Origin: Aminobacter aganoensis
Lineage (GTDB): Bacteria; Pseudomonadota; Alphaproteobacteria; Rhizobiales; Rhizobiaceae
Direction: 5' to 3'
Length of the DNA: 64,000 nucleotides
NCBI RefSeq assembly: GCF_014206975.1
Contig: NZ_JACHOU010000002.1
Location: 434,001 to 498,000, forward strand
The translations under genes were made by a program, and so were the position numbers. Shown here one piece after another: positions 13,887 through 21,866 of this stretch. The notes beneath the pieces were generated by a model, which saw nothing but the letters and a program-made list of their open reading frames with translations, searched no databases and was not told the origin of the DNA. Each line of letters begins with the position of its first letter. Within the stretch, counting starts at the first letter, position 1.

Positions 13887-16258
13887 ACCGCTGATCCCTC
13901 GGGAGCATCGCCGCCGGCCGAGATGTAGCCGCCGCTGCCCTTCGGCTCTTCGCCGCGAGCCCGGGCCGACTTTGCGTTGACTGCCTCAACGGCTGCTTCT
14001 GCGGTAAACACACGTTCCTTGGAGTCGATGGTCTGTCGATGCATCTGCATCCGCGCATCGATCTGGTCCAAGGTGATATTGCCCTGCTGCGCCAGTTTGA
14101 TGAGTTCGGTCTCTTGCTGCAGGAGAGCAATCCGCTCCTTGGATTCGTTCTCCATGTTCGAAATGGCGACCGTGGCGTCGAGCTTGGCGAGTTCCAGATC
14201 ATGCTGCTGCTGCGCAAGGTCGGCCTTCTTCGCCTCGGCCTGGGCCACGGCATCGTTTGCCGCTGCCTGCGCCATGATGGCGTCGATCTCGGTGTCGGTC
14301 AGCACGACGTCTGCCGACGGGATCATCAGCGCCTGGAACAGCTTGCGCAGGATTTCGCGGTTCTTGAGCATCGGGCCATAGATCGGATGGCCGCCAAGCT
14401 GCGTCGCCACCGCCATCAGCGTCTGGGCCTGCATCTCGCGCACCAGAAGGACCGAGGAACCGCGGGCATCGACGTCATAGTCGCCCTTGATCTCGTCCTT
14501 CGGATTGAACTGCATGTTCCAGTCGTAGAAACGACGGATGTCCGGCGTTGTGACGTCGTCATCGAAGTTCTTGACGATGCGGCGGAAAACCACGTTCGCC
14601 GAGTTCATCAGAAGCGCCATGCCCTGCACGGTTTTCGTCGTGTTGCCCTGCTCGCCTTGGGCGATCTGAGGCATTGCCGTCATGTCGTCGATGAACTGCT
14701 TCGACAGGGCGATGATGTTGGCGAACTTCGCCTGATTGTTCGGAATATCGAAGGTTTCGAAGACGCGGTGTCCAGTCGGGACGCCTTCCTTCGCCTTCCA
14801 GATTTTCGTTCCGCCACCGATGGTCCAGTCGCCGTCGGCCGGTTCGACTTGGCTGGTGGCGACAACGATCTGTGGCCCGGCGCTGTTGCCGGCATTGTCC
14901 ATCATGGCGCGCCACGAGGCATTGAGCGACTTCTGCGGATCTCGCATCACATAAGGGACGCCATAGCCGAAGACCGAGCTTTCGTCCTTGATCAGGTTGA
15001 ACACCGAATAGAGGCATTCGCCCGAGTCATAGGGATAGATCGCGAACTTGAGCAGTTCGCCGTCGCAGAACCAGACGATGGCGTTGAGGGTGTCGAGCGG
15101 ATCGGCATCGGCCAGGTCTTTGACCGTCGCATCGTCACCCATCGCAAGGGCAAGATCCTGCATGTCCTCGGCGCTCAACTGCCCGGAATACTCCCAGACG
15201 TGATAGAGGCCGCTCGTCACCTGCTGCTTGTCGCCGGTGATATCGCGGATCGACGCCAGATATGACGGTGCCGGCGCTTTGGGCTTACCGGCCAGCAGGC
15301 GGCGGATGGCGCCCTTGTCGAAGCCAGGCAGGCGCGCGAGTTCGCGCAGCTTCTTCTGGTTCATCAGGTGCCGCTCGAGGTTGCCCTCGCCGTCCTCGAT
15401 GTTGCGGACGTCCATATCGGGGAAGAACGACCAGATGTCGACGTAACGCATTGCCGGCTGGTCGCCGTTCGACATCTGCAGCTTGTAGGCGTCGGCCATG
15501 ACCGGCTTGCCGTCAAGCCCGATCTGCGGCGTGCCGTCGGGGTTCCTGGCCGGCTCCTTCTGCATCTGCCAGCCCTTGCGGACCCGGTCGCCGGTCACTG
15601 GCCCCTTGGTGACGCCAGTACCGAGCTTGCTCGCATCCTCGATCTGGTCACGCTTGACCGCGTGGTAGCTCGATTCCTTGAGCTGGTCGTCGATCTCGGC
15701 GGCCATCAGGTCGCAGCGGCGGCCGCCTTCTTCGATGATGCCCTGAAGCTCTTCGGCCTTCTGCTGGGCAATATCGGCCTGCGCCTTGAGTGCTGCAGCC
15801 TGCGGATCGGCACCCTGGCCTTCCTGCTGTGCCGCTGCGGCCTCGTCTGCCTTCTTCTTGGCGTCGAATGCGGCACGCTCGGCCTGTTCAGATGCTTTGG
15901 TCAGGCGCGGAACTGGCGTCGGCTGGATGCCCCAGTTCTTGTCGTCGGTCGGGAACAGCAGATCCATGAGGCGCGCCGACATCGCGTCGGTCTTGGGCCG
16001 CGTCAGGTTGATGAACAGCTTCGACTTCTTCGATCCCGGGGCATTCAGCTTCCGCTGGGTGTCGGCATCATAGCGGCCATGATACTGGGCGAGGTCTTCG
16101 AGCCAGCGATCCTCAAGGGACTGGCGCTGCGCGATGCGCTTGGTCGCCATGTTCTCGAAACGACCGATGATGCCACCCAGGCGCTCGGCAAGCTTCTGGC
16201 GCTCAAGCTCCGGGTTGGGCTGCTGTTCGCCCTGCTCGATGATCTCTTCGTCGGCCAT
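13883..16258 (-). CDS. Portal protein
   Basis: 791 residues. N-terminal part with RQSLEDRWLEDLAQYHGRYD and KLFINLTRPKTDAMSARLMDLLFP, the pattern of podovirus portals; an Ala/Gln-rich coiled segment (about 140-175); a core with YRLSP-like VWEYSGQLSAEDM and VFGYGVPYVMRDPQKSLNASWRAMMDN, where YG.P...RD.Q...N..W..M.DN is characteristic of portals of this class; and a long helical C-terminal barrel (ELAKLDATVAISNMENESK). Portals form the dodecameric DNA entry ring. It overlaps the terminase nuclease gene by one base. Size fits P22/N4-type portals (700-800). Confidence 0.92.
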   Translation of the reverse strand: MADEEIIEQGEQQPNPELERQKLAERLGGIIGRFENMATKRIAQRQSLEDRWLEDLAQYHGRYDADTQRKLNAPGSKKSKLFINLTRPKTDAMSARLMDLLFPTDDKNWGIQPTPVPRLTKASEQAERAAFDAKKKADEAAAAQQEGQGADPQAAALKAQADIAQQKAEELQGIIEEGGRRCDLMAAEIDDQLKESSYHAVKRDQIEDASKLGTGVTKGPVTGDRVRKGWQMQKEPARNPDGTPQIGLDGKPVMADAYKLQMSNGDQPAMRYVDIWSFFPDMDVRNIEDGEGNLERHLMNQKKLRELARLPGFDKGAIRRLLAGKPKAPAPSYLASIRDITGDKQQVTSGLYHVWEYSGQLSAEDMQDLALAMGDDATVKDLADADPLDTLNAIVWFCDGELLKFAIYPYDSGECLYSVFNLIKDESSVFGYGVPYVMRDPQKSLNASWRAMMDNAGNSAGPQIVVATSQVEPADGDWTIGGGTKIWKAKEGVPTGHRVFETFDIPNNQAKFANIIALSKQFIDDMTAMPQIAQGEQGNTTKTVQGMALLMNSANVVFRRIVKNFDDDVTTPDIRRFYDWNMQFNPKDEIKGDYDVDARGSSVLLVREMQAQTLMAVATQLGGHPIYGPMLKNREILRKLFQALMIPSADVVLTDTEIDAIMAQAAANDAVAQAEAKKADLAQQQHDLELAKLDATVAISNMENESKERIALLQQETELIKLAQQGNITLDQIDARMQMHRQTIDSKERVFTAEAAVEAVNAKSARARGEEPKGSGGYISAGGDAPEGSAV

Positions 16259-17001
16259 CAGTAGCCTGCGTCCGAATCCGCGATCACAGAGCCGCCCCCG
16301 ACGGTACGGTCAGGAACCTGCACAGAGGCGATCTTGCTCCATGTCGCGATGAGGTAGCGCATTGCATCCATAGCGTGATCGAATTCCTTCACGATCTTGC
16401 CGTGCTCATCGCGGCGGTAGAGCTTGTATTCGGCCTTGAGGTTGACCAGCGTCGAGAAGACCTTGAGCCGGCCGGTTTCGAGTAGCGCCCAGACCTCATA
16501 GAGCCCGCTTTCCACGGCATTGACCGCGTTGACGAGGTCGAGCCCCTGCCCCTTATAATCAGCGATCAGTTGCTCGCCGTCGCGTTGAGAGCGGCCGCGA
16601 GCCGCAGGATCGATCGCGCCCTTGATCCAGATGCCACGCGCCTTGATGGCTTGGGCATGGATCACTGGAAGCTGATGGCCGCGATAATGCTCGGCATAGA
16701 GGTAGATCGTGCCATCGGCGGGGTCTTCGGCGCCCCAGATCGCCGCGGTGCATTTCCAGCCCACATCGAGTGCGTATGCTCGCTTCCAGAAGCGCGGGAT
16801 CGCGAACGGGGCGACCTCGATATCATCGAGATCAACGGGGTAGATCGCCCCAGCACCCATCGACGGGATACCCTGCGAGCGCGCCTTGCGCATATGCGGC
16901 GGGTAGCTGCTGAGCAGTTCGGCTTTGGTCTTTTCGTCCAGGTGCGGGACGTCATCCCAGGCCGCCTGGACGAGGTATTTCGAAGCCGTGATGGCGGGCA
17001 T
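16258..17001 (-). CDS. Large terminase, C-terminal nuclease half
   Basis: 247 residues from an ATG sharing one base with the stop of the SPRY gene (TGATG). Starting YLVQAAWDDVPHLDEKTKAEL, it matches the second half of P22-type large terminases: RNase H-like nuclease with candidate acidic residues D79 (YALDVGW), D131 (GAIDPAARGRSQ) and D208/D212 (FDHAMDAMRYL). The ATPase half is encoded at 18800-19585, separated by four genes. Together they would equal one normal terminase of about 500 residues. Whether the two proteins assemble is inference. An upstream ATG at 17016 is possible. Confidence 0.88.
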   Translation of the reverse strand: MPAITASKYLVQAAWDDVPHLDEKTKAELLSSYPPHMRKARSQGIPSMGAGAIYPVDLDDIEVAPFAIPRFWKRAYALDVGWKCTAAIWGAEDPADGTIYLYAEHYRGHQLPVIHAQAIKARGIWIKGAIDPAARGRSQRDGEQLIADYKGQGLDLVNAVNAVESGLYEVWALLETGRLKVFSTLVNLKAEYKLYRRDEHGKIVKEFDHAMDAMRYLIATWSKIASVQVPDRTVGGGSVIADSDAGY

Positions 17002-17669
17002 CAGCGGTTCATCCATCGGCCCATGGCGAGCATCTGGCCATTCGGATGAGGGGTATCCACTCCGGCGGAGGCAGCATCCCATGCGGAGAAGCCTTCAGGG
17101 ATGGCATAGACCATGTCCGCATCCTCGAAGCCGCTCGTTACCTGGACTGCTTCACCGAAGCCCAGGAGGTTGATCGTCGGGAAGTACGGAAGGACCGCCA
17201 GTGATGCGAAACTGAACCCGCCGAGACCAAGCTCAGGATTCTGGGTGCCCCCTGCCGTAGCATTCCATGTGCCGCTGTTCTTCCTGAACCAGATCAGCCT
17301 GGCATCGAAATCGACCGCCATGCAGTAGGTGACGCCTTCACCGGGGCCTTCCTGAAACTGCTGGTAGGCATTGGCGAGGTAGAAGTCAGTGCCCGCGAAC
17401 TCGAACCTGTACTGGTACAAGCGGATCGAATTGACCTCGCTCGAAGTGTAGCTAAGGCCTTCGGCCAGAACGAACGTGGAAGGCAGGAAGCCGAAATCAA
17501 CCTCGTAGTCCGGGTCAAACCCGAAATCGAGCGTGAGTTCGAAGTACCATTTGCCCGTCTCGCGCCCGGTGGTTGCCCTGGCCTTTGCGCCATCTACGGA
17601 AGACGATACAGTCCGCCCGCCGTTGGTAATCGTCAGATTTGCGGTCTTGGCCGCCGGGTCCCATCCCAT
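17001..17669 (-). CDS. SPRY-domain-like protein
   Basis: 222 residues. The N-terminal segment TGRETGKWYFELTLDFG and the middle GVTYCMAVDFDARLIWFRKNSGTWN are characteristic of SPRY/B30.2 beta-sandwich domains as seen in many phages (a GKWY.E start and a D....W..KNG..W turn). C-terminal part FFPTINL-like and EGFSAWDAAS. Such domains bind proteins or sugars and may decorate the head or tail. It lies between the two terminase halves and is coupled to the nuclease half. Confidence 0.75.
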   Translation of the reverse strand: MGWDPAAKTANLTITNGGRTVSSSVDGAKARATTGRETGKWYFELTLDFGFDPDYEVDFGFLPSTFVLAEGLSYTSSEVNSIRLYQYRFEFAGTDFYLANAYQQFQEGPGEGVTYCMAVDFDARLIWFRKNSGTWNATAGGTQNPELGLGGFSFASLAVLPYFPTINLLGFGEAVQVTSGFEDADMVYAIPEGFSAWDAASAGVDTPHPNGQMLAMGRWMNR

Positions 17670-17677
17670 GGCACGGG

Positions 17678-18226
17678 TCAGGCCACCAGCGACTTGAGGG
17701 CTTTGAGCTTGGCCTTATAGTCCTTGGCCGCCGTTTTCGCAGCGGCCTCTGCCACCACCAAGACAGCCTCTCGCTCATCGAGCATCGCGGCGCGGACATT
17801 GAGGCCATTCTCCATGGCGGCATTCATATCTGCGGTTTGTTTCAAGGCCTTTCGTTCCGCTGCGATTTCAGCCTTGAGGGCGGCAGCCTTGGCGTCGCGC
17901 TCGACACGGCCGGCTTCGAGCTTGGCCAACTTGGCGTCGATGTCGGCTTCGCGCTTGGTCGCGGCCTTCTCGCGCTCGACAAGGGCGCGTTCCGCATCGC
18001 CGATCTCGGTGACGAGCTTGCAGAGTTCATCGTCCTTGCGACTCAGGGCCTCGGCGCGTGCGTCCAGTTCGGCGCGCTGCTCGGCCAGCGCAGCCCGGGC
18101 TTCGCCAAGCTGGGCTTGGGCATCCTTGAGTTCGGCGAGCTTGGCCGAGAACGCAGCGGGGTCACTGACCAGCGTCATCAGGCCTTCGAGCACGCCGGCC
18201 TCGCTTCCACGGGATCCAGACATCAT
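17678..18226 (-). CDS. Long coiled-coil protein
   Basis: 182 residues, almost entirely Ala/Glu/Lys coiled coil (AALAEQRAELDARAEALSRK, AALKAEIAAERKALKQ), with a short Ser/Gly start. No catalytic motif. Low-complexity helices like this occur in phage scaffold or tail accessory proteins. It is one of four genes between the terminase halves. Function unknown. Confidence 0.6.
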   Translation of the reverse strand: MMSGSRGSEAGVLEGLMTLVSDPAAFSAKLAELKDAQAQLGEARAALAEQRAELDARAEALSRKDDELCKLVTEIGDAERALVEREKAATKREADIDAKLAKLEAGRVERDAKAAALKAEIAAERKALKQTADMNAAMENGLNVRAAMLDEREAVLVVAEAAAKTAAKDYKAKLKALKSLVA

Positions 18227-18231
18227 ATCGA

Positions 18232-18540
18232 TCAGCTCCCGTTGATTGCAGCCAGCTTGTAGCCGGCACCTTGAGGCACGCCATAGAAGCGGGTTTCGCC
18301 AGCACCGAGGCGGTGCCTGTTGTTGACGGCCGTCGGGTTGGCGCCGACAGCGACATGCGCAGCCGCCGAGGCATGAACCATGATGAACGCGGTCTGCGCG
18401 TTGAAGGCGCTGGACTGCGTCGATGTCGCCGGGTTTGCAATCTGCTGCTCGGCGACCGACGGTTCCTTGCCGGCGGCGATCAGGTAGTTGTGCCCGTCGC
18501 GCGCCAGCGTGGCGTATTCGGTGATGTAGATGTCAGCCAT
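18232..18540 (-). CDS. Hypothetical virion protein
   Basis: 102 residues, MADIYITEYATLARDG..., with FIMVHASAAAHVAVGANPTA and LGAGETRFYGVPQGAGYKLA. This sequence type (ITEY..L..DG, a beta core, then GE..FFGV..G) is familiar from small proteins in phage structural clusters and suggests a decoration or minor head protein; the exact role is not known to me. Ends 5 bases before the coiled-coil gene. Confidence 0.6.
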   Translation of the reverse strand: MADIYITEYATLARDGHNYLIAAGKEPSVAEQQIANPATSTQSSAFNAQTAFIMVHASAAAHVAVGANPTAVNNRHRLGAGETRFYGVPQGAGYKLAAINGS

Positions 18541-18795
18541 TTAGGCGACCCTTTCGAGTTCTGAGACATTGAGCGCCTCAAGTGCCCGCTCTTCGATTGT
18601 GGCCATGAAACTGCGCAGCAAATCAGGTGTCAGTTGATCGGTGCCGTCAGGGACAGGAAGCGGGGCAAGGCCGCCGTCCATCCACTTTCCGTTCGCCTTC
18701 CATGCCAGATACGCCCTGGTGCCAAACGGGTCATCTTTGGTCTTTTGGCTTGCCGGGATGAACACGATTTCGATCCTGGTCGTCGGTCGAGCCAT
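18541..18795 (-). CDS. Small protein with capsid-like QKTKDDP motif
   Basis: 84 residues, start preceded by GAGAGGAA. Contains FIPASQKTKDDPFGTRAYL, which closely matches the C-terminal IIPVGQKTKDDPLGQRGYA of the major capsid protein. A second half (LLRSFMATIEERALEALNV) is helical. The shared motif suggests a common fold element or descent from a piece of the coat gene; this is inference. First of the four genes inserted after the terminase ATPase half. Confidence 0.6.
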   Translation of the reverse strand: MARPTTRIEIVFIPASQKTKDDPFGTRAYLAWKANGKWMDGGLAPLPVPDGTDQLTPDLLRSFMATIEERALEALNVSELERVA

Positions 18796-18799
18796 TGCT

Positions 18800-19585
18800 T
18801 CATTTCCTCTCGAATTCTGCGGGCCGATCTTCGTTCGGCATGAACGCCAGCACGGTCTGCGTTAGCCCCTCAAGCGGGGTGAACGTCAGCAAGATCAGGC
18901 CATTCGTGGTCGCTGTTCGCGTCAGGCACTCGCCATAGACGTCAATCGGGCACTCTTCGTCAGGCCATATGACGTGCTGTGCCGTGCCTTCGAATGCGCC
19001 GCGCCCCTGCTGGTAGGACTTGAAGCCAAGCGTCGACCATTTGCCGCTGACGTGTCTGACCTTGATCGTGTCGACGAGGTCCTGGACACCCTGCTTCCAG
19101 CTTGGCAGGCCAATGAGGCGTCCCGGCAACAAGCCGGTTCCGGTGACGGTCTTTCGCTGCCCTTCGAATGTGATCTCGCCAAGCAGCGCCTTTTGCACCA
19201 CGTCGCGAGTGCTTTCGTTGGTCTTGCCGCAGGCCCATGCCCGGATCGGACCATCGAAGCGCCGGCCCTCCCACCAATCGGGATAGAGGCCAGTCAGGTG
19301 GGCGGAGACTTCGTATCCACCCGCGACTGTCTTTCCCACGCGATTGGCGGCAAGGAAACAGCGCTCGCGATATTCAGCACCCGCCCGGAAGAACTCCATA
19401 TGCTTGGCGTATTTGTGCCTGGCGTGGATGATCCGGCCGTCGGGCTGGATCGTGTCCTCGTCAGGGAACAGGGTGTGAAACATGCGCTGCGACTGGCGCT
19501 TCTGCTTCTCTGCCAAAATCGCGGCAATGACTTCTTTCCGCTCACGCGGCAGCGCTCGCAGCGCCTCGGGCGTCAGCGAAAGCAT
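18800..19585 (-). CDS. Large terminase, N-terminal ATPase half
   Basis: 261 residues. Helical N-terminus, then RCFLAANRVGKTVAGGYE (Walker A-like, residues 79-86) and HVIWPDEECPIDVYGE (Walker B, D209-E210), followed by the coupling motif ILLTFTPLEGL, as in P22-type terminase motors that drive DNA into the head. The reading frame stops just after TQTVLAFMPNEDRPAEFERK, where a normal protein would continue into the nuclease domain, which here is a separate gene at 16258-17001. Directly follows the small terminase. Confidence 0.9.
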   Translation of the reverse strand: MLSLTPEALRALPRERKEVIAAILAEKQKRQSQRMFHTLFPDEDTIQPDGRIIHARHKYAKHMEFFRAGAEYRERCFLAANRVGKTVAGGYEVSAHLTGLYPDWWEGRRFDGPIRAWACGKTNESTRDVVQKALLGEITFEGQRKTVTGTGLLPGRLIGLPSWKQGVQDLVDTIKVRHVSGKWSTLGFKSYQQGRGAFEGTAQHVIWPDEECPIDVYGECLTRTATTNGLILLTFTPLEGLTQTVLAFMPNEDRPAEFERK

Positions 19586-19587
19586 GA

Positions 19588-20271
19588 TCAGTGGGCCGTC
19601 TGGCCCTCTTTCCCCGAAACCGCCTGCTCCAACTCTTTGTCGAGCTCGTCGTCCGACATGTCGGCGAAGGTGTGCCTGTGCTCGACCTCGGTCTTGTCGC
19701 GCCAGTCATCCTTGCGGCGGTTTTTCAGCCAGAAGATTGCAGCCGTCGTGTCCGCCGGGATGTGCTTGCGAACCTGGACGACCTCGACCTCTTCCTCGTG
19801 CTGGGCAACCTTGATCTTGATCGCCTGCTCCTCGGTGACCTCGTAGCCGGTCGCCTTCTGGTACAGAGAGCGCTCAACCCGTTCATCTGCATGGGCTTTC
19901 GCGCTTTTTATGGCGTCGCAGAAATCCTCGTGGTCGAGCTTCCAGCGATAGAGCGTTGCCCGATGGATGCCGAAGAAATCCGCCATCTCGTCATCGGTCG
20001 CGCCGAGCAGGCAAAGCTTGGCCGCTTGCTCGGCATATTCCGGCATGTAGCCGCTTGGACGGCCTTGCGGCCTGTCTTCGGTGCCGGCTGGCGCATCTGC
20101 CTGTGCGCGCAGTTCCGCGACGCGAGCGACGATGTTCTCATTTGTTGCCAGCCGCGATGCTGACGAGCGGCCACCCTTGAACCCGGCTTCTGCATAGGCG
20201 ACCGCTTGTGCGATGCCCTGTGCCAGAAGCTTTGCGTATGCCTCGTACTTGGGCTTGGAGAGGGCCGGCAC
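19588..20271 (-). CDS. Small terminase subunit
   Basis: 227 residues from a GTG that shares one base with the previous stop (TAGTG), starting MPALSKPKYEAYAKLLAQG. It holds two helix-turn-helix-like parts: QAVAYAEAGFKGGRSSASRLATN, typical for small terminases, and DDEMADFFGIHRATLYRWKLDHEDF, plus a C-terminal acidic tail (MSDDELDKELEQAV). Small terminases bind packaging DNA and hand it to the large subunit, whose gene begins 2 bases on. Upstream ATG codons would overlap the neighbour. Confidence 0.85.
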   Translation of the reverse strand: MPALSKPKYEAYAKLLAQGIAQAVAYAEAGFKGGRSSASRLATNENIVARVAELRAQADAPAGTEDRPQGRPSGYMPEYAEQAAKLCLLGATDDEMADFFGIHRATLYRWKLDHEDFCDAIKSAKAHADERVERSLYQKATGYEVTEEQAIKIKVAQHEEEVEVVQVRKHIPADTTAAIFWLKNRRKDDWRDKTEVEHRHTFADMSDDELDKELEQAVSGKEGQTAH

Positions 20272-20471
20272 TAGTGAACCCACCCATCGGCGGCGGTCCA
20301 GACAACAGTGCTGTCGGCCGGCATGCGCGGTGGCATCTCGGTATTGCAGACCGGGCAAGGATCGCCGGCGCCGCCACAGCAGTTATCGCCTTCGCCCCAC
20401 GAGACATGAGGATGGTTCTCGCATACCCAGCCAGTGCTTTCGCAGTTGAGGCATTTCGGTTGCGCGGTCAT
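20271..20471 (-). CDS. Small zinc-ribbon protein
   Basis: 66 residues with CLNCESTGWVCENHP and CCGGAGDPCPVCNTE, two CxxC-type pairs that would hold zinc as in DnaJ-like or phage zinc ribbons. This short type (C..C.GTGWVCE.H...PW and C.C.GAG..CP.CN) is widespread in alphaproteobacterial phages, just before small terminase genes. Function unknown. Confidence 0.7.
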   Translation of the reverse strand: MTAQPKCLNCESTGWVCENHPHVSWGEGDNCCGGAGDPCPVCNTEMPPRMPADSTVVWTAADGWVH

Positions 20472-20473
20472 CG

Positions 20474-20734
20474 TCAGGCGCTCGCCACGCTCTTGAGGCT
20501 GTCCCAGATGGACGAGGACGCCTGTGCTGTTCCGGGTGTATCGGCCTGCACTTGGCCTGGCATCTCGAAATGACGCTGCGCTTCTGCCGGCAGGCGATCA
20601 TACATCACGCGGATGCTGCCGCCGTCATAGGCTGGCATCGCCGCAATGATGGGCATGCAGAGTGCGAGCTCGTAAGTCGAGATGTCGGGGCGCGGCTTCC
20701 ACGTCACGGAGAAGATGGCTACAGCGGTGAACAT
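20474..20734 (-). CDS. Hypothetical protein
   Basis: 86 residues, begins MFTAVAIFSVTWKPRPDISTYELALCMP, with IAAMPAYDGGSIRVMYDRLP following. Similar starts with a beta strand plus DISTYELA are seen in small phage proteins before terminase genes, but no function is known to me. Start overlaps the stop of the Gp49-like gene by one base. Confidence 0.5.
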   Translation of the reverse strand: MFTAVAIFSVTWKPRPDISTYELALCMPIIAAMPAYDGGSIRVMYDRLPAEAQRHFEMPGQVQADTPGTAQASSSIWDSLKSVASA

Positions 20735-21072
20735 CAGCCGGCCACCTTCGCCTTCAGCGCCGCGACCTCCTGCTCATGCAGGCGCTGGCGCAGCAGATAG
20801 CCTTCGAGCTGCCAGACCTTGTTGCGCGCATTCTCGCGAGCGATCTTGCGGCCTAGCGCCTCATCGAAGTTCGCCGCGCTGGCGGATGCGCTTTCCCCGG
20901 TGACGATGAAGCTGTTGCGCAGCATGAGCGCGCAGACGGTCAAGGTGGTGCCCGGGAAGACGTGGTATGCCTCGCCGACGATGGCGGAGTCGACCAGATC
21001 AGGCGTGAGGCGCGGCGCGGTCAGCCCCTTGGTCTGGATCTCGGCCTCAATGGCGGTTTCGTCTCGGCTCAT
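20734..21072 (-). CDS. Phage Gp49-like family protein
   Basis: 112 residues. The segment LTVCALMLRNSFIVTGESA, followed by NFDEALGRKIARENARNKVWQLEGYLLRQRL, is the signature of the Gp49/66-like phage family (TVC.L.L.NGF.V.GES..........G...A...A...IW.LEGYLL). The function of the family is not established. ATG at 21072 is preferred because CAGGAG lies at good distance; the ATG at 21078 directly abuts it. Confidence 0.82.
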   Translation of the reverse strand: MSRDETAIEAEIQTKGLTAPRLTPDLVDSAIVGEAYHVFPGTTLTVCALMLRNSFIVTGESASASAANFDEALGRKIARENARNKVWQLEGYLLRQRLHEQEVAALKAKVAG

Positions 21073-21097
21073 CTTCATCTCCTGGAGAGCGAGGGGT

Positions 21098-21370
21098 TCA
21101 AGCGCTATGGTCGGGATTGCGGCCATAGTCAGTCGGGTCTCTCGGGTCGTCCCCGAGATCGTAGCGGCTAACGGTCTTGCCGTTCTCGTTCATGACGAAG
21201 CATATGCCGCCCGTCAGCGGGAGCCGGGGGTCGGGCGATGAGTGTCCAACCGGTTCAATCCAAAGGGTCGGCGGACTCCGCCTGAAGTCGGCCGTGGGGA
21301 CGTAATTCACGATGGGCGATGCGTAGATCGTTTCTTCGCCAGACGGCTGGATATGCTTGATGCTGAGCAT
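21098..21370 (-). CDS. Hypothetical protein
   Basis: 90 residues: MLSIKHIQPSGEETIYASPIVNYVP, then PLTGGICFVMNENGKTVSRYDLG. Resembles small phage proteins with a GG.....VMN..GKTV..Y.LG pattern. No catalytic motif. It lies between the late leader and the Gp49-like gene. Confidence 0.55.
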   Translation of the reverse strand: MLSIKHIQPSGEETIYASPIVNYVPTADFRRSPPTLWIEPVGHSSPDPRLPLTGGICFVMNENGKTVSRYDLGDDPRDPTDYGRNPDHSA

Positions 21371-21409
21371 GTGGATGCGTCCTTGTGCTGGTTCGTGCTG
21401 CTGGGTGAT

Positions 21410-21583
21410 TCAATCGATGTCGCGGAGGTCCGCGATCTGGAATTCGAGGAAGTCGATCATCTCTTCGATCGACATTGCATGCAGCGCCATGCCGATCATG
21501 TTTTCGAGCGCGGCCTTGTTGGCGCGCTTGAGATAATCGGCTGTCGCCTGCTCTGAAATACGGTCAAGGTCGCGGTCGGACAT
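21410..21583 (-). CDS. Small hypothetical protein, first gene after the late leader
   Basis: 57 residues, MSDRDLDRISEQATADYLK..., helical and acidic, ending IDFLEFQIADLRDID. The ATG at 21583 has a GAGGA site. An in-frame ATG at 21640 would add 19 residues (MSKGFRSNHNANSTI) but starts right after a hairpin with no good ribosome site. First cistron of the virion transcription unit. Confidence 0.5.
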   Translation of the reverse strand: MSDRDLDRISEQATADYLKRANKAALENMIGMALHAMSIEEMIDFLEFQIADLRDID

Positions 21584-21646
21584 GGTGTCCTCGCTGATGG
21601 TGGAATTGGCGTTGTGGTTCGAACGGAAGCCTTTTGACATGGGCTT

Positions 21647-21674
21647 CCTCCCACTATCCCCGCAGGGCGGGAGG
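21647..21674 (-). other. Nested GC hairpin near end of leader
   Basis: Outer stem CCTCCC/GGGAGG with an inner CCC.GC/GGGCGGG pairing; no T-run follows. Might be an attenuator or ribosome-access hairpin ahead of the first virion cistron. Confidence 0.45.
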
Positions 21675-21866
21675 GTCAGGACGGGCCGGGCTTGATACCG
21701 GCTACTGCAAGGGGCGGTCACCCTCGATGTGCACTCCGATCCACAAGGTACGGCCAAGACCACAGTCGCCGTTTTTATGGTCATCTGGTTTGCTACGCTG
21801 GCGGGCACACACATACCGCCTCGATAGCCGCTTTGCGTTTCCTTCAACGCCGCCGTCCTGAACTGC

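Noticed and set aside
14039-16264. Plus-strand open frames over the portal gene
   Set aside because: Shadow of the portal coding sequence; no domain pattern.
17001-18800. Intein or intron inside the terminase
   Set aside because: No splicing-domain motifs; the interval contains four genes with starts, stops and ribosome sites. A self-splicing intron cannot be fully excluded without RNA data, but the coupled restart at 17001 argues against it.
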